Shown one piece after another: positions 27,668 to 37,429 of a stretch of 64,000 bases of DNA; the first letter of the stretch is position 1, and each line of letters opens with the position of its first letter. The DNA is from Thalassoroseus pseudoceratinae (GTDB lineage Bacteria > Planctomycetota > Planctomycetia > Planctomycetales > Planctomycetaceae). Both the position numbers and the translations under genes were made by a program. The notes under the pieces are model-generated. The model worked only from the letters and a program-made list of their open reading frames with translations. It made no database searches and had not been told where the DNA came from. The stretch lies in the NCBI RefSeq assembly GCF_011634775.1, contig NZ_JAALXT010000002.1, positions 310,001 to 374,000 on the forward strand, in the 5' to 3' direction.

Positions 27668-28876
27668 TTACGGCGTTTCCAACGACATTGGCCAAACTGG
27701 CGGCACCCAGGAAAAGTAGTACATGGCTTGTGGAACGGTCGCGGTTAGGACACGCTGTCGATCGTGGTTCGGTTCGTTCACTTCCATGAATCCGAGCAGT
27801 TGTTGCAGCAACGAAAGCGGATTGGAATACGTGACCACTCGAGCATTCTCAAGCCCGAGTTGTTTCTGCAACGCGTCGAGGGCGTCGTCTTCGAACCCGA
27901 TCTCATCGACGAGTCCTTTTTCCAGTGCCTCCGTTGCCGGGAAGATGCGGCCGGTCGCCAAGTCTTCGCTGGTCGCTTCACCATTGGAGTACGCCACCAA
28001 CTCCAACGAATGCGGAATCACGTTGTCACCGGGCTTCTCCGCAACAGCGGCTGACTCTCGACGGACCAGCGTTTCACGGTTTTCATCAATGACCGTTAGG
28101 AAGCGTTCGAAGGATTCATTCAGAATTCCGCCCCACAATTGCCGTTCTTCGGCGGTGAGTTCGCGAAATGGACTCAGGGCATCTTTGAATCGGCCCGTTT
28201 TTAGCGGATCAGACCGCACTTTCCAGGAATCCGCCAAACCGCTGACGTCATAACGCGGGATAATCACACCGATGGACCCGGTCCAGGTGGTCGGTTCAGC
28301 AAAGATTCTTCCTTCCGTACCGCACCCCATCGAAACATAGTACCCGCCCGAAGCGGCGATCCGTTTCATGGCCACGTAGATCGGCTTGCCGGTCTCGCGG
28401 AGTTCGACGAGCCGATGATAAATCTGGTGACTGTCCGCCACCAAACCACCGGGGCTGTCGACCGTGAGCAACACACCTTTGACGGAATCATCGTCCGTCG
28501 CTTTCTTGATTTGCTTCAACAGATTCGCGGTAAACGGCGGCATGATCGTGCCTTCAATCCGAATCACCGCGATTTTGTCTTCGGATTCCGCATCCCCCGA
28601 TAGAAGCCGTTCAGATGGCGACTTCATCGCCGCGAAGTACTCGCGGTATTGGGAGAACATCACAAAATTCACCGCCACCGAAATCAGTAGCAACAAGACC
28701 GCGAATCGGAACCCCCAGCGTCGCGGTTTGCCCGGTGGCTTGCGACGTTTTCGGGAACGGGCCGGTTCGTCTGGTTCCAGAGACGATTTCGCGGCAGAGG
28801 GTTTCGCGGTCGGTTCTTTTCGCAACGGATATCCCCCTTCGGGTGGAGGGGGATACGGTTCGTGGGGCGTACTCAT
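27668..28876 (-). CDS. sppA: Signal peptide peptidase SppA (S49 family)
   Basis: This 402-residue membrane-anchored serine protease degrades cleaved signal peptides. A Pro-rich cytoplasmic N-terminus precedes one membrane helix, WGFRFAVLLLLISVAVNFVMF. The S49 core has DSPGGLVADSHQIYHRL, the lysine-bearing KPIYVAMKRIAASGGYYVSMG (catalytic serine in ASGGYY) and TGSIGVI. KTGRFKDALSPFRELTAEE and a carboxy-terminal RIFPATEALEKGLVDEIG segment follow. The length fits the short, single-domain bacterial SppA form. It diverges from the second PSCyt gene, with about 170 bases between the start codons. Confidence 0.92.
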   Translation of the reverse strand: MSTPHEPYPPPPEGGYPLRKEPTAKPSAAKSSLEPDEPARSRKRRKPPGKPRRWGFRFAVLLLLISVAVNFVMFSQYREYFAAMKSPSERLLSGDAESEDKIAVIRIEGTIMPPFTANLLKQIKKATDDDSVKGVLLTVDSPGGLVADSHQIYHRLVELRETGKPIYVAMKRIAASGGYYVSMGCGTEGRIFAEPTTWTGSIGVIIPRYDVSGLADSWKVRSDPLKTGRFKDALSPFRELTAEERQLWGGILNESFERFLTVIDENRETLVRRESAAVAEKPGDNVIPHSLELVAYSNGEATSEDLATGRIFPATEALEKGLVDEIGFEDDALDALQKQLGLENARVVTYSNPLSLLQQLLGFMEVNEPNHDRQRVLTATVPQAMYYFSWVPPVWPMSLETP

Positions 28877-29050
28877 AGGATTCCTTCCAGAAACGAGATT
28901 TCCCGTACTGTAGTGACCGAACGCATCGAGGTTAAGGGGGGACAGATTTCCCGTCAGCCATGCATTGGCAAATCCACATGTGTTGACCGACGTGGTCGGG
29001 CGTCGTTTAATGGAGTGGTCAACGCGGCTGTAGAAAATGGAAGACTGCTC

Positions 29051-32000
29051 ATGATGAATTCATTGTTTCGGACAACCTTCTGCCTCTGCGTAATTGCGAT
29101 GTGGGGGCAGACGACCGTCGCAGACAGTCCGCCGATTGAGTTTCAACGCGACATCGAACCGCTTCTCACCAAACATTGCAGTGCGTGTCACGGTGTGGAC
29201 AAGCAAGAGGGCGGGTTGCGTCTCGATCACCGAGCGACCGCGTTGCGGGGCGGCGATTCCGGGCCTTTGCTCGAACCGAAGAAAAGTGAGAAAAGTGAAT
29301 TGTGGAACCGGATCAGCAGTGATGACGAATCACTCAAGATGCCCCCACCGTATGAAGACGACATCCATCCGCTGAGTGACGATCAAATCGCGTTGATCGG
29401 ACGATGGATCGACGCCGGTGCCGATTGGCCCGATGACGGCAAAAAACTCGTCGTCAAATCGGATCACTGGTCTTATCAACCATTGCAACAGACCGCACGG
29501 AAAGGACTACCAACCTCCGATTGGGTGCGAAACGACATCGATCGCTTCGTACTTGCCAAGTTGCAGGAAGCCGGTGTGGAACCGTCACCACGAGCCGATC
29601 GGCATGTGCTGCTCAAACGGTTGTTTCTCGATCTCACCGGTCTGCCACCCACACCAGCCGAGGTTGAAGAATTCATTCGAGACAAAAGAACGAATGCCTA
29701 CGAACACGCAGTCGATCGGCTGTTGAGTAGCCCGCATTTCGGCGAACGGTGGGGGCGGCATTGGTTAGACAAAGCCCGATATGCCGACTCCGATGGCTAC
29801 GAGAAAGACCGTCCGCGAATGAATGCCTGGCGGTATCGGGATTGGGTTATTGATGCGATCAATGATGATCTGCCCGTTGATGAGTTCACCATCCAACAAC
29901 TTGCCGGCGATCTACTTCCCAATGCAACACCCGATCAAAAATTGGCGACCGCGTTTCACCGCCAAACGCTAACCAACACCGAAGGCGGGACGGACCAAGA
30001 GGAATTCCGCGTGGCAGCGGTGTTCGATCGCGTGGACACCACCGGCACCGTTTGGTTGGGGCTGACCGTCGGGTGTGCTCAATGTCACTCGCACAAATAC
30101 GATCAGATTTCGCAAGCGGAGTACTATCAACTTTTTGCCTTCTTCAACAACGGTGACGAGACCAACACTGAAGTTGCCAAGAGCGAAGCCGAACTCGAAC
30201 GGTACCGACGCGACAAAGCCACCCACGACCGCCTGCTGGCCGCTCATGCGGAAAAAATCCACAACGCAAAACAGGAGTTCCGCACCAAACTCGATCAATG
30301 GGCGGACAACTTGCAACAGGAACTCGCCAAGGCCGACCCAAACCGAATCGAATTTCACCCGTTGGAAATCGTCCAAGTGAAATCAACCGGCGGGGCAACA
30401 TTCGATACGCAGACCGATGGCTCGTACTTGGCCACGGGGAAAAATCCCGCGTCCGCCACATACACCATCATCGCGAAAACCGATCAGAAGAACGTCACAG
30501 GTCTGCGATTGCGAACACTGGCCGATCCGAAACTTCCATCAAAGGGACCGGGACGGACAGCGCACGGCAACTTTGTGCTCAATGAGTTCCAGGTCCAATC
30601 CAGTGTGAACCAAGATTTCAAAAAGGCCAAGCCTCAACCCATTCAATCCGCGACGGCTGACTTCTCGCAGAACAAATGGGACGTGGCTGGGGCATTTGAC
30701 GGTAAACCGAAATCCGGTTGGGCGATCTCACCGCAGATGGGCAAAGACCATGAAGCGGTTTTCGTCTTCGCGACACCCGTGAATGGCGATGGAAAATCGA
30801 ATTGGATCAAGATCGAACTCCAACAGAACTACGGCAGTCAACACACCATCGGCCGCTTTCACATCGAAGCACGCACGGGCACCGAACCCGGTGAAGGGGT
30901 GCCAGCAAAGATCCGGGAGATCGTTCAAATCCCGTCCGATCAACGCAGTGTGAAGCAGAATCAAATGATCCTGGATTACGCATTTGCGGATTCGGATACC
31001 GGACGAGTTCTCCTGAAACAACAAGAACAGCTCAAGAAAAAAGCTCCGCAATCGCCGTTCATGACCGTTCGTGTGATCTCTCAACGAACCAAGAGCCCCC
31101 GCACGACACACTTACTCCGTCGGGGAGATTTTCTTCAACCGCAAGGAGAAGTGGAACCGAACACGCTCGCGGTTTTGCCTCCGTTGACGTCCCGTGATGA
31201 AAAGTCCCAGCCGGACCGATTGGACCTTGCGTTGTGGCTGGTCTCGGATGAGAACCCGCTCACGCCGCGTGTGCTGGTTAACCACATTTGGCGACCACTC
31301 TTCGGACGCGGTTTGGTACCGACCATGAACGATTTCGGCGTCCGTGGTGAACCGCCGACGCATCCGCGATTGCTTGACGACTTGGCTCATCGGTTCCGGA
31401 CTGAGTTTGGCTGGAGTCGGAAAAAACTCATCAAATACATTGTGATGTCCGCGACCTATCAACAGTCATCACAAGTTCGGCCCGACCTTCAAGAGCAAGA
31501 CCCGCAGAACAATTGGCTCGCGAGGCAGAACCGTTTTCGTGTGGAAGCGGAACTCGTGCGAGATGTGTATTTGGCGGCTAGCGGGTCGCTCTCTCGAAAA
31601 GTCGGCGGGCCAAGCGTGTTCCCACCAATGCCTTCGGACGTCGCCGCCTTGAGCTACGCGAACAACTTCCGATGGAAGACCAGCGACGGCGAAGACCGTT
31701 ATCGGCGGGGAATGTATACGTTCTTCAAACGAACGGCTCCGCATCCGAATTTGACAACCTTTGATTGTCCCGATGGCAACACGACTCTGGTGGAACGTCG
31801 AGCGTCGAACACACCTTTGATGGCCCTCACCACATTGAACAACCTTGTGTTCGTGGAGGCGGCTCAGGCGTTGGCGGAACGCTTGCTGACTGAGTTGCCC
31901 TCCGACGACGATGATGAGGCTCGTATTCGTCGTGGGTTCGAAATTTGTACCGCTCGCCCGGCGTCTTCGGAATCAGTCGCCGTCTTTCGGAAGTTGCTGC

Positions 32001-32155
32001 AATCCGCTCGCGAGTACTACGAAGCTCACCCAGAAGCCGCGATCGAGTTAACGAAACTCCATCGCTCCGAATCGGTCTCGGCCGAGGAATCCGCTGCATG
32101 GGTCGTGGTGGCTCGTATGATGTTGAATCTCGATGAAGTCATCAGCCGCGAGTAG
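29051..32155 (+). CDS. Secreted PSCyt protein: cytochrome c, DUF1549 and DUF1553
   Basis: This 1034-residue exported protein is a paralogue of the one at 5248-8496. A signal peptide covers residues 1-24, a heme-binding CSACH motif lies at 43-47, and QEGGLRLDHR continues the PSCyt1 domain. DUF1549 (SDWVRNDIDRFVLAKL, LTGLPPTPAEVEEF, FGERWGRHWLDKARYADSDG) and DUF1553 (RVLVNHIWRPLFGRGLV) follow. Between DUF1549 and DUF1553 lies an extra region at about 440-660 with a beta-sandwich look (GLRLRTLADPKLPSKGPGR). Such a domain replaces the C-terminal LamG of the other paralogue, suggesting that different carbohydrate-binding modules were inserted. The start is one of two adjacent ATGs (29051 or 29054) after GGAAG. 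Confidence 0.9.
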   Translation: MMNSLFRTTFCLCVIAMWGQTTVADSPPIEFQRDIEPLLTKHCSACHGVDKQEGGLRLDHRATALRGGDSGPLLEPKKSEKSELWNRISSDDESLKMPPPYEDDIHPLSDDQIALIGRWIDAGADWPDDGKKLVVKSDHWSYQPLQQTARKGLPTSDWVRNDIDRFVLAKLQEAGVEPSPRADRHVLLKRLFLDLTGLPPTPAEVEEFIRDKRTNAYEHAVDRLLSSPHFGERWGRHWLDKARYADSDGYEKDRPRMNAWRYRDWVIDAINDDLPVDEFTIQQLAGDLLPNATPDQKLATAFHRQTLTNTEGGTDQEEFRVAAVFDRVDTTGTVWLGLTVGCAQCHSHKYDQISQAEYYQLFAFFNNGDETNTEVAKSEAELERYRRDKATHDRLLAAHAEKIHNAKQEFRTKLDQWADNLQQELAKADPNRIEFHPLEIVQVKSTGGATFDTQTDGSYLATGKNPASATYTIIAKTDQKNVTGLRLRTLADPKLPSKGPGRTAHGNFVLNEFQVQSSVNQDFKKAKPQPIQSATADFSQNKWDVAGAFDGKPKSGWAISPQMGKDHEAVFVFATPVNGDGKSNWIKIELQQNYGSQHTIGRFHIEARTGTEPGEGVPAKIREIVQIPSDQRSVKQNQMILDYAFADSDTGRVLLKQQEQLKKKAPQSPFMTVRVISQRTKSPRTTHLLRRGDFLQPQGEVEPNTLAVLPPLTSRDEKSQPDRLDLALWLVSDENPLTPRVLVNHIWRPLFGRGLVPTMNDFGVRGEPPTHPRLLDDLAHRFRTEFGWSRKKLIKYIVMSATYQQSSQVRPDLQEQDPQNNWLARQNRFRVEAELVRDVYLAASGSLSRKVGGPSVFPPMPSDVAALSYANNFRWKTSDGEDRYRRGMYTFFKRTAPHPNLTTFDCPDGNTTLVERRASNTPLMALTTLNNLVFVEAAQALAERLLTELPSDDDDEARIRRGFEICTARPASSESVAVFRKLLQSAREYYEAHPEAAIELTKLHRSESVSAEESAAWVVVARMMLNLDEVISRE

Positions 32156-32162
32156 AACCCAC

Positions 32163-32195
32163 AAAAAAACGGACCCGTGAATCCACGGGCCCGTT
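32163..32195 (-). terminator. Terminator between convergent genes
   Basis: AACGG.CCCGTG (32168-32179) pairs with CACGGG.CCGTT (32184-32195), with a four-base loop and one mismatch. On the minus strand it runs into TTTTTTT, so it ends the secreted-protein transcript. The same hairpin can also act on the PSCyt transcript. Confidence 0.8.
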
Positions 32196-32215
32196 GCGAT
32201 CAATCGTCTGCTGCT

Positions 32216-32689
32216 TTAGTCGTCGTAGTCGATTTTGACGTAACCCTTTTTCGATGTGATTTCGACTTCGTAGTCACCGTAGTCGTATTCAATTTTGCTG
32301 CCGTCTTTGCGTTTGATGTCGATTTCCGGTCGGCAATTCGGCGGAACACAGATTTCGATGAACACATAGCCCGGACTTCCGCAGGCGTGGCAGTTGGGGC
32401 GAGGGTCTTTCACCCGGATGATTTCCTTCACCGCACACGGATGGATGTTGTCTCGGTCTTCAACCCGCACATTCGGGAACAACGGCAGCGGTTGGGCGAC
32501 CGAAATTGTCCGTGGTTGCACCGGGATCGTGCGGATGGTGTTCGGCCGTGGGAGCACGGGCAGTTCGTTTGGTAACGGCGTGCGGTACTCCGGGTCCGGC
32601 GTTGGAGCCAAGACGGGGCCTTCAGCCGCATTGGCGACCAACGGGCCACCGATCGCGACCAGTGTTAACATTGTCCAAACGTTCTTCAT
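32216..32689 (-). CDS. Small secreted protein, unknown function
   Basis: This 157-residue protein has a clear signal peptide (MKNVWTMLTLVAIGGPLVANA). A Pro-rich stretch with repeated PLPNELPVLPRP-like elements follows. A compact C-terminal region has cysteines (CAVKEI, NCHACGSPGYVFIEICVPPNC) that could form disulfides or bind metal, and the end is acidic (KIEYDYGDYEVEITSKKGYVKIDYDD). I do not recognise a family. The gene is single, with a terminator 21 bases after the stop. Confidence 0.75.
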   Translation of the reverse strand: MKNVWTMLTLVAIGGPLVANAAEGPVLAPTPDPEYRTPLPNELPVLPRPNTIRTIPVQPRTISVAQPLPLFPNVRVEDRDNIHPCAVKEIIRVKDPRPNCHACGSPGYVFIEICVPPNCRPEIDIKRKDGSKIEYDYGDYEVEITSKKGYVKIDYDD

Positions 32690-32833
32690 GAGATTTGATC
32701 TCCTTGTTGCCTATTCTTGTTACCCGTCCCATTCTCACACTTCCGTGTCCATGATCCGGGGAGAACCGACGTTTGGGAAGTGGTAAACCCCGATTTTTTC
32801 TGACATTGGCAACGATTCGCGGGTTCTGTTGCC

Positions 32834-33508
32834 TTATGGAAACACGGCGAGCATCCGTTTGACATCGGAAAAGTCGTCAAACAGATGATCCGGCTCGTAT
32901 TGGGCAAGTTCCTCGCTGGTGAACATTCCAGTCGCGACAGCGATCACGTTGGCGTCGATGGCTCGTCCGCAGGTGATGTCATGTGGAGTATCACCGATAA
33001 CCCACAGTGTATCCTCGGTGCTGCACTCGGGGTGAAGTTCGCGGTACGCAGCCAACGCCTCTCGAGCGACATCCGCTCGGTCCGTGTGGCGATCCCCGTA
33101 ACCGCCAAATTGAAAGTAGTGATGCAGACCGAAGTGCTTCAACTTCGCTTCGGCTCCCTGAGCATAATTTCCGGTGAGCAAGCCAAGTCGGACATCGTCC
33201 CGTGTATGCAGGGCTTCCAAAACGTCTTCCACTCCCGGCAGCACAGCTCCACCACCGGTGGAAAGATGTTTCGGCAGATGCGTCAAATAGACCCCCAAGA
33301 ACCGCTCGTAAACAGCGTCGTCGTGCTCGATGCCATAGAACGCCATCAAGTCGGTGACGATGGCTCGATCCGTCCGTCCAGCCGCGGAGATGCCATGCGG
33401 TTCCTCCTGGGTTTGGAACTCCGCCACAAGAGCCGCCTCCATGGCCGCCTGCCCCGCACCGCCACTCAGGAGCAGCGTGCCATCGATATCGAAGAAACAA
33501 ATATGCAT
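32834..33508 (-). CDS. HAD-family phosphatase, phosphoglycolate phosphatase-like
   Basis: This 224-residue cytoplasmic hydrolase of the haloacid dehalogenase superfamily shows motif I FFDIDGTLLLSGG, whose two aspartates are the nucleophile and acid. An alpha-helical cap of C1 type follows, then motif II LGLLTGNY. Motif III falls near the KLKHFGLHHYFQFGGYG segment, and motif IV is VIGDTPHDITCGRA. The pattern is that of Gph-like phosphatases; the substrate is not determined. The true start is the ATG at 33508, because upstream in-frame residues to 33904 have no HAD-like character. Confidence 0.88.
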   Translation of the reverse strand: MHICFFDIDGTLLLSGGAGQAAMEAALVAEFQTQEEPHGISAAGRTDRAIVTDLMAFYGIEHDDAVYERFLGVYLTHLPKHLSTGGGAVLPGVEDVLEALHTRDDVRLGLLTGNYAQGAEAKLKHFGLHHYFQFGGYGDRHTDRADVAREALAAYRELHPECSTEDTLWVIGDTPHDITCGRAIDANVIAVATGMFTSEELAQYEPDHLFDDFSDVKRMLAVFP

Positions 33509-33607
33509 AATCAGACTTCCTAGAAAATTCGATTGCCCGCCAGAAACTGTTGAGCAAACCGGCCGATCCAGCAAGTGAACATAACACCTCTGAGAGAGTA
33601 GCGTAAC

Positions 33608-33940
33608 GTGTCCGATGAATTTCCTCGTTTGCGAGTCGATGACCGTGGTATCTGGTGCGATGACCGCCCCGATTTGGCTTCGGGGATTTACTGGGAAGCC
33701 ATCGACGCAGTGTCGGGGTATCAACGGGAGAGTTCGTCCGCGAGCGCCCTTGTGATTGAACTTTTTCACCCAAGCGGATTCGTGTTCGAAATCTTGGAGG
33801 AATGGACCGGGTTCACGGAGACCGTCGAAGCGATGACGCAAAAACTTCCCGGCATTCCAACTGACTGGTGTGACCAAATTCGGAATCATCGAGATCGATC
33901 GCAACGCAAAACGGTTTGGCAGCGAAACCCCGTCGAGTGA
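33608..33940 (+). CDS. Hypothetical protein
   Basis: This 110-residue soluble protein starts from GTG at 33608, without a strong ribosome binding site. Its composition looks like a real globular protein (GIYWEAIDAVSGYQ, ALVIELFHPSGFVFEI, WTGFTETVEAMTQKLPGI), and it lies divergently from the HAD gene, where a gene would be expected. I do not recognise a family. Confidence 0.5.
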   Translation: MSDEFPRLRVDDRGIWCDDRPDLASGIYWEAIDAVSGYQRESSSASALVIELFHPSGFVFEILEEWTGFTETVEAMTQKLPGIPTDWCDQIRNHRDRSQRKTVWQRNPVE

Positions 33941-34055
33941 ACAAGACGATTTCCGAAATCGGGTTGGAAACTCTGTCTTGACCGGAGTATCTTGGGCTCA
34001 ATTAGCGACCTGCGTTCCAAAGACTTACCACCAATGGCCATGCAAGGACCAACCG

Positions 34056-34535
34056 ATGAGTGACGCGAATCCATCGCAAGACAAAACAAGCAAGAAAAAG
34101 AATTCTCAAAAGGATTGGATTGTCCGAGGGGTTGTCTTTGGTGTGCTGGGAGTTCTGCTTGTCTTTGCCTTGATGGACTTCTTCGAGAAAAAGAATGCCG
34201 AAGGCACCTACGATGCCTGGCAAACCGCGATGCAAGAACGGGAAAACGACGGCAGCGAATTATACGCCGAAGACTTGGAAGGCTTAATGAAAGGGTCAGC
34301 CGATTATACGGAGGAGAAGCTGACGACGGGGACCGTTCGCAGATACACCTGGGGCGTGATTCGGGAATACCCAATTGAAGTGCTCTTGGATAACAGCGTG
34401 AAACCGGCCGTCGCAGAACTCATCCCACCGAGCGAGGTCAGTGCTGACGGGCCGAAAGAACTGCCACCTGTCGTCGAAGATGAAAAAGTCGAATTGAAGG
34501 ACCCCGTCGAAACCGAAGAACCTGAGTCGGAATGA
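34056..34535 (+). CDS. Single-pass membrane protein, unknown function
   Basis: This 159-residue protein has a lysine-rich cytoplasmic N-terminus (SQDKTSKKKNSQKD), one membrane helix (VFGVLGVLLVFALMDFF), and a periplasmic or extracytoplasmic domain of about 110 residues. That domain is rich in Glu, with YDAWQTAMQERENDG and VRRYTWGVIREYPIEVLLD. The acidic tail ends EEPESE. It has no recognised domain. It is monocistronic and convergent with the sulfatase gene. Confidence 0.65.
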   Translation: MSDANPSQDKTSKKKNSQKDWIVRGVVFGVLGVLLVFALMDFFEKKNAEGTYDAWQTAMQERENDGSELYAEDLEGLMKGSADYTEEKLTTGTVRRYTWGVIREYPIEVLLDNSVKPAVAELIPPSEVSADGPKELPPVVEDEKVELKDPVETEEPESE

Positions 34536-34573
34536 GCGTCGGCCCTCGAATCATCGTGGAATGATCACAATGT

Positions 34574-36034
34574 TCATTCCGCGGGTTCGCGGTGGGCTTC
34601 AATCATGATCTTTTCCATTGTCTGCACGATCTCCGGATGGTCAGCGGCGATGTTGTTTCGTTCTTTCAGATCGTCTTTGAGGTTGTAGAGTTCGAGTGGT
34701 CCATTGGGATTGCGAAGCGTGTTCAACCGGACGGCTTTCCAGTCCCCTTGGCGAACCGCTTGTTTGCCACCTTGCTCGAAAAACTCCCAATACAAATACG
34801 GATGTTGCGTTTGGTCGTCTGCGTGCCCCGTGAACGTGGGAATCATGGAAATGCCGTCAATGTCTTGCGGCGGATCCACTTTCGCAAGTTCACACAACGT
34901 GGGCAGCACATCTTGAAACGCTGAGATGTGGTCGCTCGTCGTGCCCGCCGGAATCGTCCCCGGCCAACGGGCAATGAACGGAACACGCACGCCGCCTTCA
35001 TACACATCCCGTTTCGTTCCCCGAACCGCACCGCTGGAATTGAAGAACGTTGCCGAGTGGCCTCCCTCTTTGTGCGGTCCGTTGTCGGATGTGAAAATGA
35101 CAAGCGTGTTCTCGTCCAAGCCGAGCTTCTGAAGTGTCACGAGAACACGATTCACATCGCGATCGATGTTACGGATCATCGCCGCAAATCCCTGCTCGGG
35201 TTCTGGCCAATCCTTTTGATCGAACTCGTACTGATCGGGAACTTCCATTCCCTGCCGACCGGCTTCGTTGTTCGCATGCGGCACATTCATCGCGAAGTAG
35301 AGAAAGAACGGACGCTCTTGATTCCGTTCGATGAACTGCACCGCCTCGTCTGCCACCAAATCCGGCACATAATCCAATCGTTTGATGGCCACCCCCCGAC
35401 CATGCCGGGGATCAGCCAGATCAAGAAACGGCTTCCACTTTTCCGCCACCCGATTGCGTAGTTGCACTCGGGTCCCGTTTCGGATCACGAATTCGGGATA
35501 GAAATTGTGAGCGTGATACATATTCACGTAGCCGTAGAAATAATCGAACCCCATCCGCTTCGGGTCGTTCAACGGTGGTGGATTGCCCACTCCCCATTTG
35601 CCGACGCAACCAGTCACGTACCCGGCGGATTTCAGTCGATGTGCGATCGTGACATCTTCATCGAGCAATCGACTAGGGCCGTTCCCACGAATTCGAGCAT
35701 GACCCGTGTGCTTACCCGTTAACAGCACGCAACGTGATGGAGCACAGACCGTCGAACCCGCATAGTGCTGAGTGAACCGCATCCCCTCCCGAGCCATCCG
35801 ATCCAAATGCGGCGTACGCAACGTCTCCTGCCCATAGCACGACAAGTCCCCATAACCCAGATCGTCCGCAAGTATTAGCACAATGTTTGGTACACTCCAG
35901 TTTTCCGCAGAAAGACCAGTTTTTGCCGAACATATTGACAGAATCGATGTCAGGGTGATAAGAGTGAGTGTAGTTATTCTATGTAGTAATCGGGTGATCA
36001 ATTCTCGTTGGGGTCGTGGTTTCCAGAATTGCAT
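34574..36034 (-). CDS. Secreted arylsulfatase (formylglycine-dependent)
   Basis: This 486-residue sulfatase is exported by an N-terminal hydrophobic segment (LLHRITTLTLITLTSILSICSA). The metal-binding start NIVLILADDLGYGDLSCYG is followed by the modified-cysteine motif CAPSR at residues 97-101, with TGKHTGHAR after it. FTSDNGPHKEGGHSATFF supplies later metal ligands. The conserved Cys is converted to formylglycine by an FGE enzyme encoded elsewhere. Its substrate is probably a sulfated polysaccharide, since planctomycetes carry many such enzymes. It is the last ordinary chromosomal gene before the recombinase-rich zone. Confidence 0.93.
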   Translation of the reverse strand: MQFWKPRPQRELITRLLHRITTLTLITLTSILSICSAKTGLSAENWSVPNIVLILADDLGYGDLSCYGQETLRTPHLDRMAREGMRFTQHYAGSTVCAPSRCVLLTGKHTGHARIRGNGPSRLLDEDVTIAHRLKSAGYVTGCVGKWGVGNPPPLNDPKRMGFDYFYGYVNMYHAHNFYPEFVIRNGTRVQLRNRVAEKWKPFLDLADPRHGRGVAIKRLDYVPDLVADEAVQFIERNQERPFFLYFAMNVPHANNEAGRQGMEVPDQYEFDQKDWPEPEQGFAAMIRNIDRDVNRVLVTLQKLGLDENTLVIFTSDNGPHKEGGHSATFFNSSGAVRGTKRDVYEGGVRVPFIARWPGTIPAGTTSDHISAFQDVLPTLCELAKVDPPQDIDGISMIPTFTGHADDQTQHPYLYWEFFEQGGKQAVRQGDWKAVRLNTLRNPNGPLELYNLKDDLKERNNIAADHPEIVQTMEKIMIEAHREPAE

Positions 36035-36145
36035 GGGCCGATCTCCAGTCGAGCAATGTTCCGAATCTCGTGGGATATGAAGAAGTGAGTATCCGGTGAT
36101 CGCCGTCTGAGTTCAACTGCGGCGACACCTTCGGGGGGGAAGTCA

Positions 36146-37429
36146 ATGGGGCGGAAAGCGAAGAAGCGGCGACAATCGCACGGGTCCGCTTGGCATTGGA
36201 AACAAACGGACTGCTGGTATTACACCCGGCCCGGGACCAAGAAACGCGTTCCACTCTTCGATGAGCAAGGCGAGCGTATCCGTGGTAAAGAAAACCGTGA
36301 GTCTGCAGAGGTCGCGTTGGCCCGGGAAAAACTCACGTGGCAAGACGATTCTGCAGGGGCAATTGCGGGAGGCGAATGGCTTGTCGCGCGGGTATGCTCC
36401 GAGTATCTGCAATACTGTGAACAGGGGTTGGCAAAAGGCTCCATCAGTCAGAGTCATCGCAATAACTCCCGAGCTTGGTTGAACGATTTGTGTGGTTACT
36501 GCGGGGCACTGCCGGTGCCTCAACTCAAGAAAGGGCACGTGCAAAAATGGATGGACGATCATCCGACTTGGAAGAGTCCGGCCACCCGGGCTGGTGTCAT
36601 CTCGGTGGTGCAGGCGGCGTTCAATCGAGCGGCCGCGATGTATGGTGTGGCCAATCCGATCAAGGGTTTGAAGAAGCCGAAAGCTGAACCGCGATTGGCT
36701 TCGCTGACTCCCGACGATGAGCAAGCCATCTATGGTGCTACCGAACGGTGTTTCGAGCAGTTTCTGTTCGCGGCGATTCACACGGGGCTGCGACCGTTCT
36801 GCGAGTTGGCCACCATCACGGCCGATGACGTCGAGGAAATGCCCCGCGGAATGATGTGGCGGGTGTATTCGTCCAAGACTAAAAAGACGCGAAAAATTCC
36901 GGTGCGGCCGGAGGTGGCGGAGCTGACACGCACGCTGATGAAAACCGCACCCAAGGGGTCAGGCTTGCCACTGTTCCGAAATACCCATGGCAACCCTTGG
37001 AAGCGGACGACGGGTGTCGTGCGGTTCATCACCATTAAAAAGAAGTTGGGATGGGACCAGGACCCCGTCAAAGGCAATTACTCCTGCTACACCTGCCGTC
37101 ACACGTTTGTGCATCGGATGCTTTCCGGCTATTGGACCGAGGGTATGGGATGCTCGATCGAGACCCTGGCGGAGTTGATCGGTGATACTCCGAAGGTGGC
37201 CTTCAACCACTACGGCCGGGAATGGGGCCAGCATTATCAGGATCCGCTCTGGAACGCGATTGGCGAGGGCGGCAACCGAAGAAATCATGCTTCCACAATA
37301 CTCGCTGACGACGAATCGGACGGCAAAGCCCTTCGGAAATCAACGCCGACGTCGCAAGCGCCCCGGAAATCGGCTAGCTCGAAGGAATCGTCGACCGCGT
37401 CGAGCAAGAGGAGCCGAGCCAAGGAATGA
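36146..37429 (+). CDS. Tyrosine recombinase/integrase 1 of a tandem pair
   Basis: This 427-residue site-specific recombinase starts after a GGGGGGAAG ribosome binding site. The N-terminus binds DNA arms (AWHWKQTDCWYYTRPGTKKR, about residues 14-33), and a SAM-like core-binding domain follows at about 75-180. The catalytic domain has R216 (TGLRPFCELA), R318 in CRHTF (the expected upstream His of HxxR is Tyr), and nucleophile Y356 (NHYGREWGQHY). The tail of about 50 residues is Ser/Lys-rich. It overlaps the next integrase by four bases (ATGA at 37426), so the two are translationally coupled. The two proteins are clearly paralogous, so they may act as a heteromeric or alternating recombinase pair. 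Confidence 0.9.
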   Translation: MGRKAKKRRQSHGSAWHWKQTDCWYYTRPGTKKRVPLFDEQGERIRGKENRESAEVALAREKLTWQDDSAGAIAGGEWLVARVCSEYLQYCEQGLAKGSISQSHRNNSRAWLNDLCGYCGALPVPQLKKGHVQKWMDDHPTWKSPATRAGVISVVQAAFNRAAAMYGVANPIKGLKKPKAEPRLASLTPDDEQAIYGATERCFEQFLFAAIHTGLRPFCELATITADDVEEMPRGMMWRVYSSKTKKTRKIPVRPEVAELTRTLMKTAPKGSGLPLFRNTHGNPWKRTTGVVRFITIKKKLGWDQDPVKGNYSCYTCRHTFVHRMLSGYWTEGMGCSIETLAELIGDTPKVAFNHYGREWGQHYQDPLWNAIGEGGNRRNHASTILADDESDGKALRKSTPTSQAPRKSASSKESSTASSKRSRAKE

